Positions 34,199 to 41,640 of a stretch of 64,000 bases of DNA are shown here, piece after piece; position 1 is the stretch's first letter; every line of letters begins with the position of its first letter. The notes below the pieces were generated by a model. It worked only from the letters and a program-made list of their open reading frames with translations, ran no database searches and was not told where the DNA came from. The stretch is from Afipia sp. (GTDB lineage: Bacteria; Pseudomonadota; Alphaproteobacteria; Rhizobiales; Xanthobacteraceae). The stretch covers positions 1,696,001 to 1,760,000 of the forward strand of contig JANQAK010000001.1 of assembly GCA_024707075.1 (NCBI GenBank), read 5' to 3'. The translations under genes and the position numbers were made by a program.

Positions 34199-34796
34199 CT
34201 ACTCCCCCGATTTGAATCCGCGAACTGCGGCGGAGCGTTGCATGAATGCCAGCAGGTCCTTCTTAGAAGAGGCTTTCGGCAGAATTGCCCCAGACTTCGT
34301 CGGCGATAGCCGACGTTCCGTTGAAGCCTCCACTTGTTTTCTTTCCTCTTTCTTCGAGCGACGTTCAGGCTTCTCGGATGTCGATCGTCGAACTTGACTT
34401 GGTTCGCGCGGCAGTTCGACATTCCCGCTTCGTATTGGGGCGAGGTCCAATCGCCCTTTTCGCGGGGGCAATTTCTGCTTCGAGCCTTGAATTCCCGTGG
34501 TCGATTTTGAGGACGAACCGGCGCCCTCACCTATAAGCTTGGCATCTTCGCGTTCGCGCCGAACCGTCAGGTACAACGTGCTCACGGAAAACGCACTGCC
34601 ATTTTGGCGCTTGGCCCCCGCGGCGAAAAGCAGCCGGGTCATGTCCGCCCAGGTGAAGCCGCGGCCCTCCGCCATTTCGAACCAATCGAGGTGATTTCTC
34701 ACCACTCTTGCCAGCTTCTGCTGGCCGCCTCCCCGGAAGACGCAAGTCTTCCGCAATTGCCCTCGCGCCCGCCTCGATTTCATCGCCCTTTGCCAT
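34199..34796 (-). pseudogene. Putative DNA-binding plasmid protein, frameshifted near the N-terminus
   Basis: ATG 34796 gives MAKGDEIEAGARAIAEDLRL, then the frame is lost; the other frame continues GGQQKLARVVRNHLDWFEMA and GFTWADMTRLLFAAG, ending at 34199. One extra G in a GGGG run near 34728-34731 explains it, since without it the join reads LRLPGGGQQK. Restored length is about 198 residues. The middle part (TWADMTRLLFAAGAKRQNG) looks like a helix-turn-helix seen in small conjugation or plasmid proteins. The C-terminal half is Lys/Ser-rich and disordered. The TTATACAA repeats 47-86 bp upstream are probably its operator. Alternatively, translation could start at 34783 in the second frame. Confidence 0.55.
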
Positions 34797-34842
34797 TGAT
34801 GAGTTCCTTTCCCAAGCTACTCAAATAGGAAGCACCTTGGAA

Positions 34843-34882
34843 TTATACAAATTTATACAAATTCGCACAAAAAAGTTGTATA
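34843..34882. promoter_or_regulatory. TTATACAA operator repeats
   Basis: Two direct copies of TTATACAA (34843-34850, 34853-34860) and one inverted TTGTATAA (34875-34882) in an AT-rich stretch just upstream of the minus-strand gene starting at 34796. This is the usual layout for an autoregulated small plasmid regulator. Confidence 0.5.
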
Positions 34883-34935
34883 AAAATGAAGAAATTTGTA
34901 GTTCTCACACCTGTGCATCGGTGGATGGCGTCCGC

Positions 34936-35160
34936 ATGGCAAGAACTTTTTCGACGTAGCAGCAACGTTTGGTCGGGGTGCGGTCATCGGTCCGGCCTCA
35001 TCGAAGCGGATCCCATGTCCGCGGGCCTTAATGGTAGTCCGCGGATCAGATCCCAGCCACTATGTCGCGCTTGATGCGCATGCACAGGTACGGGTTGTCC
35101 CCATCATCAGGTCTCGACCGGTTGCCATTACATCGCGTTCGCTCTCACCAATTCAAAAAA
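34936..35160. repeat. Degenerate copy of the mgtC 3' region, left of IS110
   Basis: Matches 36317-36530 in the same orientation at roughly 75-80% by eye. Shared runs include CATGGCAAGAAC, GTCCGGCCTCAT, GCGGGCCTTAATGG and CACAGGTACGGGTTGTCCC. The right copy encodes the end of an MgtC-like protein on the minus strand; this copy is cut off near 35150. It is a remnant of a duplication. Confidence 0.55.
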
Positions 35161-35191
35161 GTCTATTCCGGCAGCTTTTGCAAGTATTGTG

Positions 35192-36217
35192 TCAGGCGAT
35201 TGCCGAGGAGGCTTGACGGAACGTTTCGCCCCGGCTCATCACCGCCCAGGCGATCGGCGCCAGCTTATTTGCGACCGCGACCGTCACGACGCGTGCGGGC
35301 CGTCGTTCAAGCAATGCGTTGATCCACGCTGCCAGTTCGGGCTTGTTTTTCGCATAGCGAATAACGGCCGTTGCGCCCAGAACGAGCAGCTTGCGCAAAT
35401 AGGGATCGCCTTTCTTGGAGATCGGGCCCAAATGGATCCTCCCGCCGGTTCCGGTCTGTCGAGGAACGAGACCGATCCAGGCTGCGAAGTGGCGTCCGGA
35501 TTTGAACACATTGGCGTTAGCAACGGTTGCGGCAATTGCCGTGGCCGTGATCACCCCGATGCCGGGAATGGTCTGCAGCCGCTGGCTCATCTCGCTGGCA
35601 CGATGACAGGCGAGGATCGCCTTTCCGATCGTGCCGATGCGCATTTGCAAATCCTCGATCTGACCCATGATCAGTTCAACGCAGGCTCGCATCGCATCGG
35701 GCAGTACGGAGGAGGTCGCGCCCTGGGCGAGAGCATGCAGTTGAGGAATGCGCCAGACGCCCTGCGGCGCGATCAGTCCAAACTCGGCGAGCTGGCCACG
35801 CAGGGAGTTGATTAGCGCGGTACGTTGACGGACCAATAGTTCACGGGTCCGATGCAACATCAGAACCGATTGCTGTTCAGCGCTTTTTATCTCAACGAAT
35901 CTCATCGTCGGGCGCGTAACCGCCTCGCAGATCGCTTCCGCATCTACCGCGTCGTTCTTTCCTCGTTTCACATACGGTTTGACATAACCGGCTGGCATCA
36001 GCCGGACGTCATGGCCGAGCGCCGTTAATTCTCGTCCCCAGTGATGCGCGGTTCCGCAGGCTTCCATGCCGACCAGGCTGGGCGGCAGCTCCTTGAAGAA
36101 TTCGAGTACCTCCGATCGCCGGAGCTTCTTGCGGATGATGACTTGGGCCGTGGCGTCCACGCCGTGAACCTGAAAAACGTGCTTTGCGAGATCAAGACCA
36201 ATGATAATAGTGCTCAT
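35192..36217 (-). CDS. IS110-family transposase (DEDD)
   Basis: 341 residues from ATG 36217 (MSTIIIGLDLAKHVFQVHG). The N-terminal DEDD RuvC-like domain shows D at GLDLAK, E in LVGMEACGTAHHW and two Asp in KNDAVDAEAI; the C-terminal Tnp_20 domain is visible as QTIPGIGVITATAIAA and GRHFAAWIGLVPRQTGTGG with the conserved serine-type region near LGPISKKGDPYLRKLL. Length is normal for the family and the gene is intact. Confidence 0.9.
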   Translation of the reverse strand: MSTIIIGLDLAKHVFQVHGVDATAQVIIRKKLRRSEVLEFFKELPPSLVGMEACGTAHHWGRELTALGHDVRLMPAGYVKPYVKRGKNDAVDAEAICEAVTRPTMRFVEIKSAEQQSVLMLHRTRELLVRQRTALINSLRGQLAEFGLIAPQGVWRIPQLHALAQGATSSVLPDAMRACVELIMGQIEDLQMRIGTIGKAILACHRASEMSQRLQTIPGIGVITATAIAATVANANVFKSGRHFAAWIGLVPRQTGTGGRIHLGPISKKGDPYLRKLLVLGATAVIRYAKNKPELAAWINALLERRPARVVTVAVANKLAPIAWAVMSRGETFRQASSAIA

Positions 36218-36359
36218 GTGGATGGCTCCCTTCAGTGAATCAGATAGCGACTCACTTTGGCACATCAGATGCCGGGAGCGGACGCCATCCACACCATCAC
36301 TGTGGATGACACCCACATGGCAAGAACTATTTCGACGTTACGGCAGTTGGTCGTCGCGG

Positions 36360-36779
36360 TCATCTGTCCGGCCTCATAGTGCGGATCATATGAGCCGCGG
36401 GCCTTAATGGCTGTCCGCTGACCTGGTCCCAATCACCGTTAGCGGATTCGAAATCCGTGCACAGGTACGGGTTGTCCCGATCATCGGTTTGTCGACCGGA
36501 TGCCATTACGTCGTCGTCGCTCTCGCCGGTAATCACTGCAGCTACGATTCCCAGAAGGTACTTTCCGGATCCGATCGCCATACCGACCGCGCCTACCGCC
36601 CAAATGCCAGCCGCGGTGGTCAAACCATAAACTCGTATATCACTGCCCTTAAGGATCGTTCCTGCTCCCAGGAAACCCAATCCAGTGACTACGCCTGCGG
36701 CTACCCTCGACATGTCGGAGCCTGCGAAAGCCGTGATGGACAGAAGAGTGAATGCGGCGCTTCCACGATGCAGATTGGT
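36360..36779 (-). pseudogene. MgtC-family protein fragment (C-terminal membrane part)
   Basis: Residues SAAFTLLSITAFAGSDMSRV, AAGVVTGLGFLGAGTILKG and LTTAAGIWAVGAVGMAIGSG are unmistakable MgtC/SapB membrane motifs. The N-terminal third, with the first membrane helix and the conserved arginine region, is absent or out of frame. The protein tail runs on into sequence shared with the repeat at 34936. MgtC proteins modulate magnesium or acid stress, in some species through ATP synthase. A second, more complete mgtC lies at 51605. Confidence 0.65.
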
Positions 36780-36885
36780 GCCGCCGCTGACGGTCGGAGG
36801 ACGGCAAGAACGGCAGCGCGGCAACGTGTGGCCCATTCGCCCTTCCTCGATCACGTTGGCATGGTAGAGCGCGTCAAGATCATGA

Positions 36886-37579
36886 TCAGCACCAGCTTGC
36901 TTGCTCGCCGCCGGGTGTCCGCAATAATTCTTGAATGTTAGCTTCGATGATCCGGAAGCCAACATTCCCGTAGAGCTTTTGGCGTCCCTCATTCAATACG
37001 AAGCTTGGGCTGCCTTCGATGTGCATCTTGTCGGCGTCTTGGTAGTCTGTAGCTAGTCTGGCAAATGCAGTCCCATTGTGAAGGCGTTTTTCAATCGCTT
37101 TTATATCAACGCCGAGAGCTTCGGCCAGTTCGCATTGAACATCCCAACGGGCGATGTCGCGGCAATCTCGAAAAAAACGCGCAACGGAATGCCCACATCA
37201 CCTTCTCGAAGATTGACGTCGCTGTTCCACTTTCCCCTTGTTCTTCCCGGTCATGGTGCCATTGCTGGATAGCTGTCAAAAACAAATGCGCGCTTGCCGA
37301 CGTTGGCGAGCGTGTCTTTAGCCAAATGTTCGGATGGACTTCGATATGCGGGAACTGTTGCGCCACATTTCGCAAATGCGCGTTGAACCCGGCATATTCA
37401 CCCTTGTCTCGCCAAGTCGAAGTGATCTTGTGGGCCGTATTGCCAAAGACAGAGCAGAACCGATAGTCCAATCGAATCGTGTCGCCGAATTTCTCTTTGA
37501 CCGCATCGATACGAGCCTGCGTGGCATATGCCCAAATGCACAATACATCTGAGAAGTAAGTAACCTGGACGACGCTCAT
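36886..37579 (-). pseudogene. DsbA/FrnE-like thioredoxin-fold oxidoreductase, frameshifted
   Basis: Starts at ATG 37579 (MSVVQVTYFSDVLCIWAYAT). The thioredoxin-fold family is shown by the DVLCIWA active-site area, with a single Cys in place of CxxC, as in the isomerase/FrnE branch. At about 37170 a run of seven T shifts the frame. In the other frame the protein continues FRDCRDIARWDVQCELAEAL and ends with the typical EGSPSFVLNEGRQKLYGNVG segment, stopping at 36886. Restored length is about 230 residues, the family norm. Decay or a homopolymer error. Confidence 0.7.
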
Positions 37580-37591
37580 CTGATCGGCCTC

Positions 37592-39103
37592 TCAAACCAC
37601 CACGAACTGACCCATCATCCCGGCATCCTCATGTTCAAGGATGTGGCAGTGGTACATGTATGGATGCTGGGGGTCGGCGAAGTCGCCAAATTCAGCGATA
37701 ACACGAACTGCTGAATCCGGATCAACAAGTACCGTGTCCTTGAGACCGCGCTCGTTCGGCCGCGGTGGATCGCCGTCACGATCAAGTACGCGAAATTGTA
37801 TGTCGTGGATGTGAAATGGGTGCGTTAGTGGGGTCGCGTTCCTAATCTCCCAGATTTCGATGCTGCCCAGCGGAACCTGTACATCAATGCGGCTCTTGTT
37901 CATCGAACGGCCATTGATACCCATCAGGCCTTCCATTGTGCGGCGGCCCATCATTCCCCCCATGCCCATGCCCATGCCCATCATGGGCATGTCCAGAGTA
38001 AATGTACGGGTACGTGTGGCTTGTGCCGGGGTCCAACTCGGCACCCGGATCAGCCGCCCGGGGAGCGATAGATCTGTCGTCTCCAACCGTGCCGCGCGCA
38101 GTTCGATGATTGGAAACGTCTCGGTATTGCCCGCCATGCCGCCCATCATCATGCCCGGGCCCATCCCACCGGCCGTGACGCGATCGGGATAGCTCATCAA
38201 TTTGACCGTTTGATTGGTCTGCATATCGACGAGCATCTCAACACGCTCTCCTGGACCAAGCCGAACACGGCGCAGGCGCGCTGGCTGCTCCAGTAGGCCG
38301 CCGTCTGAGCCAATCACGAAGAGGTCTTCTTCATCATCCCGGCCGAGCGTATAGATACGGGAGTTTGAGCCATTGAGGACCCGCAGGCGCGTGCGCTGTC
38401 GACGCAAGACGACGTGAGGATCGGCCGTACCGTTTACAAGGATAACATTGCCCTTGTAGCCCATCATGGCGTCAGGCATGGCCGACAAATAATCGAAGCT
38501 GCCGTCGGCATTGAAACGGCGATCCTGGAGGATAAGCGGGATATCGTCCACGCCATATTCCGATGGAAGGCGGAGCGATAGACTCTCCTCGTCCTCAATC
38601 AGGAACAAACCGGCGAGTCCCCTCAACACCTGCTCTCCTGTGCGCCCCATCAAATGCGAGTGATACCAACATAGCGATGCTCTTTGTTTGATTTCAAAAG
38701 ACGGCTCCCAAACCGCCCCGGGCTCGACAATCTGATGCGGGCCTCCATCGGCGCTGGCGGGCACATGCAAGCCATGCCAGTGCAGAGTTGTTTGCTCGGT
38801 GAGATCATTTCTGACACGGAACGTTACACGATCGCCAGCCCGGCACCGAATTGTGGGGCCTAAATACGCGCCATTTATTCCAAGTGTTGGTGTTGGAATA
38901 CCCGGCAGGAATTCAGATTTTCCCGCTGCTATGCTGAGTTCGTAGAGCTTCCCGCCGGCTCCAGGTGCGCCTTCAAGAAGGGCTGGAATCTTGAGTGCAT
39001 TTACAAAACGTCTAGTCTCGGAGGCGCGGATCTGCGGCTGACCTAGAAAGGTAGCAGCCGCAGCCGTCGCTCCCCTCAAAAAGCTACGACGGGAAACCGA
39101 CAT
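37592..39103 (-). CDS. Tat-exported multicopper oxidase (CueO/CopA-like)
   Basis: 503 residues. A twin-arginine signal (SRRSFLRGATAAA) directs the folded protein to the periplasm. Copper ligands are visible in order: TLHWHGLHVP, CWYHSHLMG, HPFHIHDIQF and YHCHILEHEDAGMM, giving the T1, T2 and T3 sites. Two Met-rich segments (GMGPGMMMGGMAGN, about 310; PMMGMGMGMGGMMG, about 376) resemble the methionine inserts of CueO/PcoA, which bind Cu(I). The likely role is oxidising toxic Cu(I) in the periplasm. It overlaps no neighbour. A copper context is also suggested by the RND and P-type ATPase genes downstream. Confidence 0.9.
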   Translation of the reverse strand: MSVSRRSFLRGATAAAATFLGQPQIRASETRRFVNALKIPALLEGAPGAGGKLYELSIAAGKSEFLPGIPTPTLGINGAYLGPTIRCRAGDRVTFRVRNDLTEQTTLHWHGLHVPASADGGPHQIVEPGAVWEPSFEIKQRASLCWYHSHLMGRTGEQVLRGLAGLFLIEDEESLSLRLPSEYGVDDIPLILQDRRFNADGSFDYLSAMPDAMMGYKGNVILVNGTADPHVVLRRQRTRLRVLNGSNSRIYTLGRDDEEDLFVIGSDGGLLEQPARLRRVRLGPGERVEMLVDMQTNQTVKLMSYPDRVTAGGMGPGMMMGGMAGNTETFPIIELRAARLETTDLSLPGRLIRVPSWTPAQATRTRTFTLDMPMMGMGMGMGGMMGRRTMEGLMGINGRSMNKSRIDVQVPLGSIEIWEIRNATPLTHPFHIHDIQFRVLDRDGDPPRPNERGLKDTVLVDPDSAVRVIAEFGDFADPQHPYMYHCHILEHEDAGMMGQFVVV

Positions 39104-39187
39104 TGTCTCACCTCAACATTTTATCATACTAGACTTCAATTCAGCGTTCAGCTGTTGAGGTAGATCAATTCCCGATCCGCCAACGAT

Positions 39188-39577
39188 TTAATGAATCTCC
39201 GCAATAACCTGTTTGAGCAACTCGCTGACTTGTCCGGCGATCCCGGACAGCTTCGGATTTTCGATCGCGGTCATCGACGCAACCGGATCGACCGCAGAAA
39301 CCTCTACCGTTCCGTCGTCTCTTTGTTGAACGACCACGTTGCAGGGAAGCATCGTGCCGATCTTGTCTTCGGCGGTAAGCGCCTGATATGCCATTTTTGG
39401 GTTGCAAGCGCCGAGTATCAGATAGGGACGGAAGTCAACGTCAAGTTTCTTGTGCAAGGTGTCCTTGACATCGATTTGCGTCAGGACGCCGAAACCGTGT
39501 TTTTTCAGAGCCTCGGTTGTCGCTGTAACGGCTTTGTCAAACGGCATGTCGACGATCTTCGAAAAATGATAGGTCAT
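39188..39577 (-). CDS. DUF302-domain protein
   Basis: 129 residues matching DUF302: TTEALKKHGFGVLTQIDVK near the N-terminus, RPYLILGACNPKMAYQAL in the middle and MLPCNVVVQQ at about 80. This single-domain cytosolic family is common beside thioredoxin and sulfur/oxidative-stress genes in proteobacteria; its role is unknown. First of three minus-strand genes (with DUF2892 and TrxC) that likely form one unit divergent from the ArsR-type regulator. Confidence 0.83.
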   Translation of the reverse strand: MTYHFSKIVDMPFDKAVTATTEALKKHGFGVLTQIDVKDTLHKKLDVDFRPYLILGACNPKMAYQALTAEDKIGTMLPCNVVVQQRDDGTVEVSAVDPVASMTAIENPKLSGIAGQVSELLKQVIAEIH

Positions 39578-39641
39578 TGGTTCTTCCTTTGCTTGTGCAG
39601 GGCCGAGCGCGGCATGGACCGCCGCAGTGGGTGGTATCGAT

Positions 39642-39845
39642 TTATGAAAAGGCGCAGCCGCTACGCACGCCCAGTTTATTGAAGACGATTGCGGCGGGAC
39701 AAAAGCCGGTGATCGACGCCTGGAACATATTCAGCCCGGCGAAAGCCGTCAGCAGGTACCAGTAGGGACTGACCATATAGCCGAGCGCGAGGCCGAGCAG
39801 CACAACAAATCCCGCGAACATCAGCACTGCTTTATCTACATTCAT
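39642..39845 (-). CDS. DUF2892 small inner-membrane protein
   Basis: 67 residues from ATG 39845, with AGGAG at about -10. Two hydrophobic segments (AVLMFAGFVVLLGLALGYMV; YWYLLTAFAGLNMFQASITG) and the ending FCPAAIVFNKLGVR are characteristic of DUF2892. In other proteins this domain is fused to rhodanese (YgaP). It lies between DUF302 and trxC, a frequent grouping. Confidence 0.83.
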   Translation of the reverse strand: MNVDKAVLMFAGFVVLLGLALGYMVSPYWYLLTAFAGLNMFQASITGFCPAAIVFNKLGVRSGCAFS

Positions 39846-39888
39846 GACGTACTCCTTTGCTTGTTTCTTCACTTGGGTTTGAAAGTCA

Positions 39889-40332
39889 TCAGGACCGGGC
39901 GAGCCCGGCCATCGTCCATGCGACGACTTTCTGCGTGTCCATCGCGCCTGACGTCCGCGAAATCTCGCGGCCGCCCTGCATCAACAGAAGGGTAGGGATG
40001 CCGCTGATCCCCAGGCGCGAAGAGACGGAGGGAGCGGTATCGGCGTTGAGTTTCAGCAGGCGAACCTTCGGCTCGAGCTCCTGGGCGGCCCGCTCGAACA
40101 TCGGCGCCATCGAGCGGCAGGGACCGCACCACGGCGCCCAGACATCGACCAGCACGGGGACATCGCTGTGCGCCACGTGGCGACCGAAACCCGCTTCGTC
40201 GACCTCGACAGGATGGCCGCTAAAAATGGGCTCGTGGCAAGATCCGCAGCGCGCGGCGCTTGGCGCGCGTTCGACGGGTAGGCGGTTGATCTGCCCGCAA
40301 TGTCCACAGACGATCTGTCGGCCTGTAGTCAT
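39889..40332 (-). CDS. trxC: Thioredoxin 2 with N-terminal zinc ribbon
   Basis: 147 residues. Two CxxC pairs (C9/C12, C29/C32) form the TrxC zinc finger and WCGPC at 68-72 is the redox site, followed by FxxxAQ (FERAAQELE) and the cis-proline GIPTLLLM. TrxC reduces disulfides under oxidative stress. The gene starts 105 bp from the divergent ArsR-type regulator, and a palindrome in the gap likely controls both directions. Confidence 0.9.
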   Translation of the reverse strand: MTTGRQIVCGHCGQINRLPVERAPSAARCGSCHEPIFSGHPVEVDEAGFGRHVAHSDVPVLVDVWAPWCGPCRSMAPMFERAAQELEPKVRLLKLNADTAPSVSSRLGISGIPTLLLMQGGREISRTSGAMDTQKVVAWTMAGLARS

Positions 40333-40411
40333 GTTCCTGTCTTGACCTCTTTAATTCCAGCGATGGGCGGCGCCAATGCGAGAGCGTCTCCTTGCCGCGC
40401 TTGACTATATA

Positions 40412-40433
40412 TGCGTATTATCGTATATACGCA
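40412..40433. promoter_or_regulatory. Palindromic operator in front of the ArsR-type gene
   Basis: TGCGTAT..ATATACGCA forms an inverted repeat ending four bases before the start codon of the regulator and lying in the divergent gap with trxC. ArsR/BigR-type repressors bind such AT-rich dyads, so autoregulation and control of the trxC operon are likely. Confidence 0.55.
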
Positions 40434-40436
40434 AGT

Positions 40437-40778
40437 ATGAAAATAGATATCGCAATGATGGAATCGGCTGCCGATCAGGCGAGCGACCTGTTGAAGGCGC
40501 TCTCCAACCGCCATCGGTTGCTCATCATTTGCCAGTTGATCGACGGCGAGCGCTCGGTCGGCGACCTCGCTGAATTCCTGAGCGTTCGCGATTCCACGGT
40601 GTCCCAGCATCTCGCGCTCCTTCGCAAGGATGGTCTGGTTTCTGCCCGGCGCGATGCGCAGACGATCTACTATTCAATCGCCAGCGATCCCGCGCGTGAA
40701 ATTCTGACCGCGCTCTATCGCGTCTATTGCGCACCGTCGCATGGCGAGGCGCCGCACAGGAAAGCTATGCGGGCCTGA
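40437..40778 (+). CDS. ArsR-family winged-helix repressor (BigR/SqrR-like)
   Basis: 113 residues from ATG 40437 (MKIDIAMMESAAD); an upstream start at 40392 would place the operator inside the gene. The winged helix is clear: LLKALSNRHRLLIICQL, VGDLAEFLSVRDSTVSQHLA and DGLVSARRDAQTIYYSI. It has no metal-binding CxC motif in the DNA-reading helix. One cysteine near the start of the core (LLIICQLI) and one near the end (VYCAPS) resemble the pair used by BigR/SqrR-type sulfide/persulfide sensors. Divergent thioredoxin, DUF302 and DUF2892 genes fit a redox or sulfur signal. The ligand is inferred. Confidence 0.8.
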   Translation: MKIDIAMMESAADQASDLLKALSNRHRLLIICQLIDGERSVGDLAEFLSVRDSTVSQHLALLRKDGLVSARRDAQTIYYSIASDPAREILTALYRVYCAPSHGEAPHRKAMRA

Positions 40779-40835
40779 GTTGCCATGCCTTGAGGCAGGT
40801 CAAGGACCGCGCAGCAAACACCGAAGAGATAGATC

Positions 40836-40962
40836 TTGATGATCGTGAGGACACTGATGTGTGGAATGATAGGAATAGCGGTTCTGGCGGCGCTTGCGGT
40901 AAGTACCCCGTTCGCCCGCGCGGAAACGCTCACGGTTGCCGCGCGGCTCGAGGATTTGCAAC
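40836..40962 (+). pseudogene. Fragment of a secreted protein gene
   Basis: From ATG 40836 there is a good signal peptide (MIGIAVLAALAVSTPFARAE) and a few mature residues (TLTVAARLEDLQ), then the frame continues into the next gene in a wrong frame. It looks like the first 40 residues of an exported protein whose body has been deleted. The FixH-like fragment starts at 40963. Confidence 0.4.
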
Positions 40963-41223
40963 ATGAAGGACTACACTTACGCGCGCGCCCTCCGGGCCGC
41001 GTTGATAGGCATTGCCATGACGGGGTCGGCCACGACCGCGCGCGCCGACATCAAGGACTATGAGTTTCAACTCGTCGACAAGACGGTCAAGAAGGGCGAC
41101 GCGATCATCTCGGTCCGCCTCGTCCATAAGCCCGCACGGGTTAGACGAGGTCGTATTTTTGGTTCGGCTTGCGAAACGAGACTGCCGGACGTTCCAACTA
41201 CCCAATTCGAGGGGCTGCAATGA
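40963..41223 (+). pseudogene. FixH-like/periplasmic protein fragment
   Basis: From ATG 40963 the reading gives a signal peptide (ALRAALIGIAMTGSATTARA) and YEFQLVDKTVKKGDAIISVR then LVHKP, similar to the start of FixH-family cupredoxin-like proteins found beside RND efflux genes. After about residue 59 (near 41139) the sequence becomes unrelated (RVRRGRIFGS), so the rest was lost in a deletion. The stop overlaps the ATG of the porin fragment. Confidence 0.45.
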
Positions 41224-41640
41224 AGAAGATCATCACATCTGCGGTAATCGCATTCGTCGCCGTTACCGCTGCAAACGCCGGGGATATGCCTCTGAAGGCT
41301 GTCAAAGCGCCGCCGCCCATGCCCTCCTGGTGGGATACATTGACGATAAATGGCCATGTGGAAGTGGGTGCTTCGGGCAATGCGAATAATCCCGCCGTCA
41401 CGAATTTTGGCCAGCTCTTTACGGATAAAGCCAATTCTGCGTTTTTAAACCAAGCATCGCTGACCGTGCAGCGCCCTCTTGATCCGAAAGCAACCGGATA
41501 CGATTTTGGCTTCAAGTTCCAGGCGATGTAGGGTTCGGACGCGCGCTATACGCACTTCCTGGGTGAGTTCGACCAATCGATCAGCGGTCGCAATCAGTTC
41601 GACATCGTCGAAGCGATGGCCCTGTTTCATCTGCCGTGGC
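41220..41640 (+). pseudogene. Porin (BBP2/OmpL-like) 5' fragment with in-frame TAG, fused to RND gene
   Basis: ATG 41220 begins a signal peptide (MKKIITSAVIAFVAVTAANA) and a mature start typical of Rhizobiales beta-barrel porins (WWDTLTINGHVEVGASGN). At 41529-41531 a TAG stop interrupts FQAM-GSDARYTH, where a tyrosine codon is expected. Beyond it, the same frame continues GEFDQSISGRNQFDIVEA and merges without a frame change into the RND transporter at about 41616-41645. A deletion with an in-frame joint explains this. Confidence 0.6.

Larger units (their letters stand above)
34921..36292 (-). mobile_element. IS110-family insertion bracketed by a 15-bp inverted repeat
   Basis: A perfect 15-bp inverted pair, GTGGATGGCGTCCGC at 34921-34935 and GCGGACGCCATCCAC at 36278-36292, brackets about 1.37 kb with one transposase. 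IS110 elements usually lack terminal inverted repeats, so this pair may come from the target or from a flanking rearrangement. True IS ends cannot be set with confidence. Confidence 0.5.

Noticed and set aside
35192-36316. IS1111-type subgroup assignment
   Set aside because: Subterminal inverted repeats could not be identified, so only the IS110 family is claimed.
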